A stretch of DNA of 5,449 nt from Cyanobacteria bacterium UBA11153 (GTDB lineage: Bacteria > Cyanobacteriota > Cyanobacteriia > Cyanobacteriales > Coleofasciculaceae). The DNA lies in NCBI GenBank assembly GCA_003511885.1, contig DOIX01000256.1:15932-21380 (forward strand), in the 5' to 3' direction. Below, one piece after another: positions 1 to 5,449 of the stretch. The notes beneath the pieces were generated by a model. It was not told where the DNA came from. It searched no databases and saw only the letters and a program-made list of their open reading frames with translations. The position numbers were made by a program, and so were the translations under genes. Position 1 is the first letter of the stretch, and every line of letters starts with the position of its first letter.

Positions 1-18
1 GGGGGATTTAGGGGGATC
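1..18. repeat. GGGGGAT direct repeat, intergenic
   Basis: Two copies of GGGGGAT lie at 1-7 and 11-17, separated by TTA. G-rich blocks of this form are, from general knowledge, common between genes in cyanobacteria. The element may continue to the left of the window. No function is inferred. Confidence 0.5.
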
Positions 19-65
19 GACAAGATCTAAATTCATAACTAGCAACTTGGGTTAATAGTGGGGAT

Positions 66-92
66 GGTACGTTAGCTGGCGCGTAACGCACC
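66..92. repeat. Imperfect palindromic intergenic repeat, GGTGCGTTA family (copy 1)
   Basis: The left arm GGTACGTTA (66-74) and right arm TAACGCACC (84-92) pair over 9 bp with one mismatch, around a 9-nt centre. The sequence is followed by CTACGGG. The first 22 bases match the copy at 2133-2154 at 18 positions, and the right arm matches the element at 3516-3583. Palindromes with a GTGCGTTA/TAACGCAC core are common between cyanobacterial genes. It could fold in RNA, but no run of T follows, so it is not called a terminator. Confidence 0.6.
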
Positions 93-102
93 CTACGGGT
101 AG

Positions 103-121
103 TTAATCTACTAAAGATTAA
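103..121. repeat. Perfect 7-bp inverted repeat upstream of the ATPase gene
   Basis: TTAATCT (103-109) and AGATTAA (115-121) are perfect reverse complements around the 5-nt loop ACTAA. The element ends three bases before the heptamer array and 44 bases before the start codon. It could be a regulator binding site or an RNA hairpin in the leader. An AT-rich 7-bp palindrome can also arise by chance, so its role is uncertain. Confidence 0.4.
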
Positions 122-123
122 AA

Positions 124-165
124 TTAGCGATTAGCAATTAGCAATTAGCAGTTAGCGATTAGCGA
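124..165. repeat. Six-unit tandem 7-bp repeat (TTAGCRR), STRR type, abutting the start codon
   Basis: Six head-to-tail heptamers run without a break: TTAGCGA (124-130), TTAGCAA (131-137), TTAGCAA (138-144), TTAGCAG (145-151), TTAGCGA (152-158) and TTAGCGA (159-165). The last base of the last unit is the A of the ATG at 165. Short tandem heptamers (STRR sequences) are known from cyanobacteria. Here the array occupies the whole region where a ribosome binding site would lie. Each unit carries TAG, so the array closes the reading frame upstream. A change in unit number would alter leader length in 7-base steps without touching the protein. Confidence 0.85.
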
Positions 166-2123
166 TGATTTCAAGTAATCTAGAGGACGTTATTCAGGTA
201 GAAGGTTTAGCTAAAAGGTACGGCAAATTAGTTGCCGTTAAGGGGATTGATTTTGTCGTACAGGGGGGTGAAATTTTTGGGTTAATTGGACCAGATGGGG
301 CGGGAAAAACCACAACTTTTCATATCTTAGGTGGGGTGATGGAGGCGACAAGTGGGAATGTCAAAGTTTTGGGTTTACCTCCTCGCGATGCTCGTTTATC
401 GATTGGTTATTTGACTCAAAAATTTTCACTATATTTGGATTTAAGTATTGATGAAAATCTGCGCTATAGTGCTGGATTGCGTCAGGTGCCTCCTCGGTTA
501 TTTGAGGAGCGTCGTGCTAAATATTTACGTTTAATGAGTTTGGATCAATTTGGGGATCGTTTGGCGGGAAATCTCTCTGGTGGGATGAAGCAGAAATTAG
601 CTTTATGTTGTGCGTTGATTTCTCAACCTCAACTTCTCCTATTAGATGAACCGACTACAGGTGTGGATCCCGTATCGCGGCGGGAATTCTGGGATGTTTT
701 GGCTGCTATTGCTCATGAGGGTGTAACCATTGTGGTAGCAACTCCTTACTTGGATGAAGCGGAAAGATGCGATCGCATTGCTTTGATGTACGATGGAGAA
801 ATTCAGCAAATTGGGACTCTTGCTCAATTGCGGGATAGTCTGGGTTTACAACGTTTGGAAGTGCGGACGAATCGGATTGAAGTAGCGGAAACTGTTTTGA
901 ATGAGCAAGTGCGATTGAGTACGCAGCCAGAAAAATTAAGGACAAATAATGAACAATTAAGAGCAATTGTTGATGTGCAAACTTTTGGAGATAGACTGGA
1001 TGTTTTAGTTAAAGAAGCATCAGCAGGAGCAGCGGAAGTTAGGAATATTTTCGGTCAACACCAACTGGAATTAAACAATCTGGAAATAGGAGAAGCCACC
1101 TTAGAAAATGTTTTTGTAACCCGCCTCCGTGCTGCTGGAGAAGATCCGGAATTTATTCCCTTTCCCCGTGGCAAAAACCAACAGCCTCAGTGCAAAATTG
1201 ATGTGGCTATTGGCGCGAAAAGTTTGCGAAAAGTGTTTGGTGATTTTCAGGCTGTTAAAGATGTAGATTTAGCAGTGCGCTATGGTGAAATTTACGGGTT
1301 ATTGGGAGCTAATGGTGCAGGAAAGACTACCACAATAAAAATGTTATGTGGTTTGTTGGAACCGACATCTGGGGTAATGTCTTTAGCTGGAGAAACTCAC
1401 AATTTGCGTAGCAGTGCCTTGCGTCAGCGGATTGGTTATATGAGTCAGAAATTCACTCTCTATGACGATTTAAGTATTGTCCAAAATCTGGAATTTTACT
1501 GTGGAGTTTATGGAGTTCCTAGGCGGTTACGCCGGACTAAAATTGATTGGGTACTGGCTACTTGTGGGTTAGTTGGTAAAGAAAATATGTTAACAAGTCA
1601 ACTACCAGGAGGATGGAAACAACGGGTAGCTTTTGGTGCTTCAGTAATGCACGAACCGGAAATTTTGTTTCTAGATGAACCGACTTCGGGTGTCGATCCT
1701 TTAGCGCGTCGTCAGTTTTGGCGGTTAATTGATGACTTTGCTAGATCCGGTACAGCGGTGTTAGTAACTACACACTATTTAGAGGAAGCGGAACATTGCA
1801 ATCGGATGGGATTTATGGTAGCAGGTGAGATGGTGGCGCAGGGTTCGCCTAGCGAGATTAAAGCAGCACAACCGGGTGAATTAATTGAGTTAGTAACTGA
1901 TAGGAATCAGGATGCTTCTAACTTACTTAAAAGTAAGTTAGCATCATGGCGGGTGTCGATTTTTGGCGAGCGCCTCCACATTGTTTTGGATCGTCCTGAT
2001 TCAGAAATTCCCGAAGTTCGCTTAATTTTACAAAGTGAGGGAATTACTGTTAAGTCTTTGCGAGGAATTCCCTTTTCTTTAGAGGATGCTTTTATTGGTA
2101 TTGTACAACGGGCACAAGCATAG
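165..2123 (+). CDS. ybhF: Tandem-domain ABC exporter ATPase, YbhF-like
   Basis: This cytoplasmic ATPase has two nucleotide-binding domains in one chain and probably powers the two permeases encoded downstream. Domain 1 (about 8-225) has Walker A GPDGAGKT (42-49), Q85, signature LSGGM (137-141), Walker B ending D161-E162 and the D-loop GVDP. Domain 2 (about 348-562) has Walker A GANGAGKT (381-388), Q428, signature LPGGW (480-484), D504-E505 and switch H537. Domain 1 has P194 where the switch histidine belongs. Each domain is followed by an accessory segment (about 228-320 and 570-645) ending in S/T-LE-[ND]-[VA]-F, typical of drug and antibiotic exporter ATPases. ATG 165 is the only plausible start, since TAG lies in frame at 153-155. 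No Shine-Dalgarno sequence is visible. The architecture, the GPDGAGKT motif and the gene order match E. coli YbhF as I recall it. The cargo is unknown. RbbA-type proteins are a less likely match because they carry a fused permease. Confidence 0.93.
   Translation: MISSNLEDVIQVEGLAKRYGKLVAVKGIDFVVQGGEIFGLIGPDGAGKTTTFHILGGVMEATSGNVKVLGLPPRDARLSIGYLTQKFSLYLDLSIDENLRYSAGLRQVPPRLFEERRAKYLRLMSLDQFGDRLAGNLSGGMKQKLALCCALISQPQLLLLDEPTTGVDPVSRREFWDVLAAIAHEGVTIVVATPYLDEAERCDRIALMYDGEIQQIGTLAQLRDSLGLQRLEVRTNRIEVAETVLNEQVRLSTQPEKLRTNNEQLRAIVDVQTFGDRLDVLVKEASAGAAEVRNIFGQHQLELNNLEIGEATLENVFVTRLRAAGEDPEFIPFPRGKNQQPQCKIDVAIGAKSLRKVFGDFQAVKDVDLAVRYGEIYGLLGANGAGKTTTIKMLCGLLEPTSGVMSLAGETHNLRSSALRQRIGYMSQKFTLYDDLSIVQNLEFYCGVYGVPRRLRRTKIDWVLATCGLVGKENMLTSQLPGGWKQRVAFGASVMHEPEILFLDEPTSGVDPLARRQFWRLIDDFARSGTAVLVTTHYLEEAEHCNRMGFMVAGEMVAQGSPSEIKAAQPGELIELVTDRNQDASNLLKSKLASWRVSIFGERLHIVLDRPDSEIPEVRLILQSEGITVKSLRGIPFSLEDAFIGIVQRAQA
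769..776. other. HIP1 octamer GCGATCGC
   Basis: This is an exact GCGATCGC palindrome inside the ATPase gene. HIP1 is strongly over-represented in many cyanobacterial genomes and is the best lineage marker here, together with the copy at 4684. Confidence 0.85.
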
Positions 2124-2132
2124 TTTGGAAAT

Positions 2133-2161
2133 GGTGCGTTAGCTGACGAATAACATTATTC
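2133..2161. repeat. GGTGCGTTA-family intergenic repeat (copy 2) with adjoining palindrome
   Basis: GGTGCGTTAGCTGACGAATAAC (2133-2154) matches 18 of 22 positions of the repeat at 66-87. Its right half overlaps a separate palindrome in which GAATAA (2148-2153) pairs with TTATTC (2156-2161) across two bases. A wider pairing of CTGAC (2143-2147) with GTCAG (2176-2180) encloses it. It lies 10 bp after the ATPase stop codon and could act as an RNA processing or attenuation element. The T run at 2219-2225 is too far away for a clear intrinsic terminator. Confidence 0.5.
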
Positions 2162-2227
2162 TGGCTTCCTGCTTAGTCAGGGGGGTTGCGGGGGTTCTTA
2201 GTTGTATGGAATAGGATCTTTTTTTAA

Positions 2228-2266
2228 CGCAAAGGTGCGCAAAGGTAAGCGCAAAGATACGCAAAG
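2228..2266. repeat. Four phased CGCAAAG repeats in the ATPase-permease spacer
   Basis: CGCAAAG occurs at 2228-2234, 2238-2244, 2250-2256 and 2260-2266, with start-to-start steps of 10, 12 and 10 bp, close to one DNA helical turn each. A purine-rich tail, AGAGAAAGAGG, follows. Runs of this kind are, from general knowledge, frequent between cyanobacterial genes, so this is most likely a dispersed repeat. Helical phasing would also suit a protein binding site upstream of the first permease gene. Confidence 0.65.
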
Positions 2267-2345
2267 AGAAAGAGGTATTTGTCGGTTAACCCGAAAAAGT
2301 CAGTTTATACAGTAGAAAAAAATAATTTATCGACGATTGATAGTT

Positions 2346-3491
2346 ATGAAACGTATTTTGTCTCAATGTATCAAAGAATTATCCCAATTTAAACGGGATC
2401 GTCTTACCTTAGCGCTAGCCTTTCTCCTTCCATTTATTACATTATTAATTTTTGGTTTCGCTATTCGCTTAGAAACAAAAAATATTCCTTTAACTGTACG
2501 AGATTTTGATGTTAGTCCCCTCAGTCGAGCTTATACTGAGAGATTATTTGCTACTAATCAGTTTCAACCTATTAATCATTTTAGCTTGCCGTTTTTAGAT
2601 GCTAGTCAAGATTCCCAATCCCAATTTTCTCATCCTGAAGAGGCGATTGATCGAGGAATTGCGAAAGCTGCTGTGATTATTCCACCAGATTTCAGTCGTC
2701 AGATCAAATCTAATTCAATTAGCACGGTGCAAGTTTTAGTTGATGGTACTGATGTGAATAATGCCCGGATTATTAAAAATAGTATTCAAGCAACTACTCG
2801 CTCCTTTTTGCGGAATTCTGGATTACAACCAGTAGCAGATAAAATCACGGCTTATGTCCGAATTTGGTTTAATCCAGGGAGAAAAGAGTCTCTTTCTATT
2901 GTCCCTGGACTTTATGCAGTGATTTTGTGGGTTTATCCCTCATTGTTAATCTCAATTGCTATGGTGCGGGAAAAGGAAAAAGGGACTATTTTGCAAGTTT
3001 ATGCTTCCAGTCTCAGTGCGGTAGAATTACTTTTAGGTAAAGGTTTAGCTTATCTATTAATTGGGATTAGTGAAGCGTTATTTGTGATGGGATTTGGTTC
3101 GTTAATTTGGGGATTAAATTTTGCTGGAGATCCCACACTCTTATTAATTGGTACTCTCATATTTTTGGCAGATAGTGTAAGTTTTGGGCTATTAATTGGA
3201 GTGAGGTCAAAGAACCAAAATTCAACAATTCAGGCTGTAGCATTGATTGGTTTTTTGACGGCTTTGTTATTGTCCGGTTTTATCTACCCGCTTAGTAATA
3301 TTCCCTTTCCTCTCTCACTGGTTTCCAATATTGTACCAGCCCGTTACTATATTGAAATTACTCGCGATGCTTACGTGCGGGGAACTGGTTGGCCAGGTAT
3401 TTGGTTCCCGATGCTGATGCTAATTATCCTGGGATTATTACTATTTAATGCTGCTCGGATGGGGTTAAAACGAATGCAATTATCGGATTAA
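2346..3491 (+). CDS. ybhS: ABC-2 type exporter permease, YbhS-like
   Basis: This 381-residue inner-membrane subunit probably forms half of the transport channel driven by the upstream tandem ATPase. Helix 1 spans about 20-41 and is followed by a large extracytoplasmic domain (about 42-183) with VQVLVDGTDVNNA at 128-140. The conserved WFNP (174-177) and VPG (186-188) lead into helix 2 (about 187-207). The polar EKGT loop (211-214) is typical of the ATPase-coupling region. Helices 3-6 lie near 228-252, 264-286, 294-316 and 352-372. LLSGFIYPL and PARYYIEITRD are ABC-2 hallmarks. The length fits full ABC-2 permeases with an inserted domain. An in-frame TTG at 2337 would add three residues. ATG 2346 is preferred, giving the usual short basic N-terminus MKRI. 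No Shine-Dalgarno sequence is seen. It resembles the second permease of this locus, as expected for a heterodimer. The S-versus-R assignment rests on gene order and on remembered E. coli sequences. The substrate is unknown. Confidence 0.9.
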   Translation: MKRILSQCIKELSQFKRDRLTLALAFLLPFITLLIFGFAIRLETKNIPLTVRDFDVSPLSRAYTERLFATNQFQPINHFSLPFLDASQDSQSQFSHPEEAIDRGIAKAAVIIPPDFSRQIKSNSISTVQVLVDGTDVNNARIIKNSIQATTRSFLRNSGLQPVADKITAYVRIWFNPGRKESLSIVPGLYAVILWVYPSLLISIAMVREKEKGTILQVYASSLSAVELLLGKGLAYLLIGISEALFVMGFGSLIWGLNFAGDPTLLLIGTLIFLADSVSFGLLIGVRSKNQNSTIQAVALIGFLTALLLSGFIYPLSNIPFPLSLVSNIVPARYYIEITRDAYVRGTGWPGIWFPMLMLIILGLLLFNAARMGLKRMQLSD

Positions 3492-3515
3492 TTTTCCAAT
3501 ATTATTTAACTGTAG

Positions 3516-3583
3516 GGTGTGTTAGGCACAAGTGATAAATTAAGTATTGAAACCAATAATTCAATTCCCGTGCCTAACGCACC
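3516..3583. repeat. Palindromic intergenic element (GGTGCGTTAGGCAC arms), MITE-like
   Basis: GGTGTGTTAGGCAC (3516-3529) pairs with GTGCCTAACGCACC (3570-3583) over 14 bp with one mismatch across a 40-nt centre. Inside it, ATTGAA (3546-3551) pairs with TTCAAT (3560-3565), giving a possible nested hairpin. The arms share the GGTGCGTTAG core with the elements at 66 and 2133, and are preceded by TGTA. It resembles dispersed cyanobacterial palindromic repeats and could be a non-autonomous mobile element. No target-site duplication was found. A TTG at 3547 inside the element opens the downstream reading frame but is unlikely to be the start. Confidence 0.7.
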
Positions 3584-3633
3584 AACCACCCATTTTGTCA
3601 TATCATGAGCAACCATTAACATCACCAAGACAA

Positions 3634-4758
3634 ATGAAAATCATTAATCGCTTTTTTAATAGTCGTTTATGGGCATTAATTCTCAAAGAAATCAATCAAA
3701 TTTTGAGAAACAAACAGCTAGTTCTACTTTTGACTTTTCCTCCAACTATTCAATTGCTCATTTATGGCTTTGCTCTCAATCCAGATGTCCACGATCTCAA
3801 GTTAGGGATTGTCGATTATGCTAAGACTTATGAGAGTCGAGAAATGGTATCCGCTTTGACGGAAAATCGGATCTTTATCCCAAAGCAATATCTCAGTAAC
3901 GAGCGAGATTTAGGCGAACAAGTGCGTCAAGGAAAACTGACGGCTGGATTGGTAATTCCACCTGAATTTAAGCGGAATTTATCTGAAAATAAAACTGCGG
4001 AAGTTCAGGTTATGGTTGATGGAGTCGATGCTAATACAGCGGGGATTGCGACTGGTTATATCAATCAGATTATTAGTCAATTTAGTCGCCAATTAGCAGA
4101 GAATCCAGTCCCACCATTAATTAACCCGCAAACAATTTTTCTTTATAACCCTGGGTTGAAAAGTAGTTGGTTTTTTGTACCAGGGATGATGGGAGTTGTA
4201 TTAACCTTAATTAGTTCCCTGGTTTCTTCCCTCACAGTTGTCAGTGAAAAAGATTCAGGAACATTGGAACAATTATTAATGACTCCGGCTGAAGCGTGGG
4301 AAATTCTCTTAGCAAAAATTGTCCCGCTCTTTGTGATGATTATGGGCGATGTTTTTTTAGCTTTGACTGTAGGTAGGCTGGTTTTTGGAGTACCTTTTCG
4401 GGGAAATTTTGTCCTATTTTTAGGGCTATCGGGGCTTTATGTGTTTGTGGGGATTGGGATTGGGATTATGCTGGCAACGCTTTGCGCTACTCAGCAACAG
4501 GTGATGCTAACTTCGTTTTTTGTAAATTTACCTTTGATTCAGCTTTCTGGGGCGATTGCTCCTATTGAAACTATGCCGATTTTCTTTAAGTACTTGTCTC
4601 TCATGAATCCCCTGCGTCATTATGTGGCAATTGTGCGGGGAATACTGCTTAAAGGTATAGGATTAGATGTACTTTGGCCTCATGCGATCGCACTTTTGCT
4701 TTTTGCTATAGTACTATTATCAGTGAGCATCAACCGATTTCGCAGTCAGCTCAGTTAG
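3634..4758 (+). CDS. ybhR: ABC-2 type exporter permease, YbhR-like
   Basis: This 374-residue inner-membrane protein is the second permease half of the exporter. It opens with the typical segment RLWALILKEINQILRNKQ (11-28), then helix 1 (about 29-47) and an extracytoplasmic domain (about 48-178) with VQVMVDGVDANTA (125-137), parallel to the same motif in the first permease. YNPGL (171-175) and FFVPG (180-184) precede helix 2. EKDSGTLEQLL (205-215) is the coupling loop. Further helices lie near 226-248, 257-281, 289-310 and 345-364. TQQQ (286-289), LSGAIAPIETMP and NPLRHY match YbhR-type proteins as I recall them. The frame is open from TTG 3547, but those 29 extra residues are translated repeat and look like no family sequence. 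ATG 3634 therefore gives the better start. No clear Shine-Dalgarno sequence is present. The permease assignment is firm, while the cargo is unknown. Confidence 0.91.
   Translation: MKIINRFFNSRLWALILKEINQILRNKQLVLLLTFPPTIQLLIYGFALNPDVHDLKLGIVDYAKTYESREMVSALTENRIFIPKQYLSNERDLGEQVRQGKLTAGLVIPPEFKRNLSENKTAEVQVMVDGVDANTAGIATGYINQIISQFSRQLAENPVPPLINPQTIFLYNPGLKSSWFFVPGMMGVVLTLISSLVSSLTVVSEKDSGTLEQLLMTPAEAWEILLAKIVPLFVMIMGDVFLALTVGRLVFGVPFRGNFVLFLGLSGLYVFVGIGIGIMLATLCATQQQVMLTSFFVNLPLIQLSGAIAPIETMPIFFKYLSLMNPLRHYVAIVRGILLKGIGLDVLWPHAIALLLFAIVLLSVSINRFRSQLS
4684..4691. other. HIP1 octamer GCGATCGC
   Basis: This is a second exact GCGATCGC, near the 3' end of the second permease gene, supporting a cyanobacterial origin. 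Confidence 0.85.
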
Positions 4759-4800
4759 TTATACCGATTTTCTCTTTTAATTCTCTAATCCATAACGACT

Positions 4801-5364
4801 ATGATATGCCAATTTTTCCCAAATAATTTGATTCCTTTTACTACTACTATCTTACTGATTGGTACGGTAGGGTGTAATCAAGCGAGTCAGGCTACTTACT
4901 CGGTGAAAACTGTTAGCGATGGAGATACGATAACAGTTGTTGATAACACGGGGAAGGAAATTAAAGTCCGCTTTGCTTGTGTCGATGCGCCGGAAGTTCC
5001 CCATACTTCGGCTGAAAGGAAAAGCCGTAAGTTGGTGGATAAGAAACAATTTGAGTGGGGAAGTAAGGCACAGGAACGATTACAAGAGTTGGTGAAACAA
5101 GGAGGCGGAAACGTTAAGTTAACTATAACTGATACTGACCAGTATGGGCGCAAAATTAGTGAAGTTCGTCTTCCGGATGGTACGTTTATTCAGGAAGTCT
5201 TGCTGAAAGAAGGATTAGCCCAAGTATATCAACCTTATTTAAAAAACTGTCCCAGTGAGTCGATTGTGACTCAGGCGGAAGCGATGGCAAAACATAAGTC
5301 TGTGGGGGTTTGGTCCGATCCTAAGTATATTCCAGCTTGGGAGTGGAGGCACGGTAATAATTAG
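4801..5364 (+). CDS. Secreted or lipid-anchored thermonuclease (staphylococcal nuclease family)
   Basis: This is a 187-residue calcium-dependent type nuclease expected to cleave DNA and RNA outside the cytoplasm. The N-terminus (about 10-24) is hydrophobic and ends IGTVGC, a weak lipobox with C25 as the candidate lipidated cysteine. The SNase domain spans about 33-172. By alignment to staphylococcal nuclease, D42 (in DGDT, 40-43), R57, D62, E65 and R117 (in QYGR) correspond to D21, R35, D40, E43 and R87, so an active enzyme is predicted. GLAQVY and the GVW near the end are also typical. ATG 4801 is the first start after an in-frame TAA at 4786-4788. No Shine-Dalgarno sequence is seen. The stretch before the hydrophobic core has no lysine or arginine, which is odd for an exported protein. 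The gene lies 42 bp after the permease stop and may be co-transcribed. A role in nucleic acid scavenging is an inference. Confidence 0.9.
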   Translation: MICQFFPNNLIPFTTTILLIGTVGCNQASQATYSVKTVSDGDTITVVDNTGKEIKVRFACVDAPEVPHTSAERKSRKLVDKKQFEWGSKAQERLQELVKQGGGNVKLTITDTDQYGRKISEVRLPDGTFIQEVLLKEGLAQVYQPYLKNCPSESIVTQAEAMAKHKSVGVWSDPKYIPAWEWRHGNN

Positions 5365-5449
5365 GAAATAGGGAAGCTCGGCAATAGCAAAGCGTGGCTG
5401 CTCTTAGCAAATGGTACAAATCTGAGTGGGTCTACCGTACTTAGTGTGC
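5365..5449. other. 3' flank, no supported gene
   Basis: The 85 bases after the nuclease stop hold no clear terminator hairpin with a T run, no tRNA fold and no start codon followed by a meaningful frame. The reverse strand is open for 28 codons from the window edge to a stop that overlaps the nuclease end, but it is too short to judge. Confidence 0.4.

Noticed and set aside
124..165. CRISPR array
   Set aside because: The units are only 7 bp and directly adjacent, with no spacers.
642..966. Two reverse-strand open frames (61 and 86 codons) inside the ATPase gene
   Set aside because: They are antisense to the conserved Walker B and switch region of domain 1 and show no recognisable domain. 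They are shadows of the real gene.
2133..2225. Intrinsic terminator after the ATPase gene
   Set aside because: The hairpins are short or imperfect and the T run at 2219-2225 follows unpaired G-rich sequence, not a stem. Termination before the permeases would also split a complete exporter.
2337..2345. TTG start for the first permease, adding three residues
   Set aside because: ATG 2346 gives the usual basic N-terminus and no ribosome binding site favours the TTG.
3516..3583. Complete insertion sequence
   Set aside because: There is no transposase and the element is only about 70 bp. At most it is a non-autonomous palindromic element.
4852..5153. Two reverse-strand open frames (65 and 85 codons) inside the nuclease gene
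   Set aside because: They lie fully within the conserved SNase domain on the opposite strand, overlap each other and resemble no family.
5361..5449. 3' end of a convergent gene on the reverse strand
   Set aside because: A 28-codon open stretch reaches the window edge, but its sequence shows no family feature and chance openness is likely at this length.

Overview
The window looks like a filamentous or otherwise repeat-rich cyanobacterium. It has two exact copies of the HIP1 octamer GCGATCGC (769-776, 4684-4691), AT-rich coding sequence without Shine-Dalgarno sites, a tandem heptamer array of the STRR kind known from cyanobacteria, and spacers holding short repeats (GGTGCGTTAG-type palindromes, CGCAAAG runs, GGGGGAT blocks). 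Species cannot be named from this sequence.

Layout: 1-164 is non-coding and contains four different repeat structures. The last is a six-unit 7-bp array whose final base is the A of the first start codon. 165-2123 encodes a 652-residue protein with two ABC ATPase domains (YbhF-like). 2346-3491 and 3634-4758 encode two related ABC-2 type permeases (YbhS-like, then YbhR-like). 4801-5364 encodes a probable secreted or lipid-anchored nuclease of the staphylococcal nuclease family with all catalytic positions present. 5365-5449 has no supported gene. All four genes are on the + strand. The spacers between them are 222, 142 and 42 bp. The first two are long for an operon and are filled with repeats.

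How the genes work together: the tandem ATPase plus two six-helix permeases make one complete exporter, in the same F-S-R order as Escherichia coli ybhFSR. The ATPase is predicted to be asymmetric. The switch histidine is missing from domain 1 and the signature serine from domain 2, and both defects fall in the same composite ATP site, leaving one site canonical. The HlyD-type adaptor (YbhG) that usually accompanies these exporters is not in the window. The nuclease follows closely enough to be co-transcribed, but nothing in the sequence links its function to the exporter.

I found no convincing new system. The points most worth a second look are the heptamer array touching the start codon, the related palindromic repeats ahead of each exporter gene, and the asymmetric ATPase.
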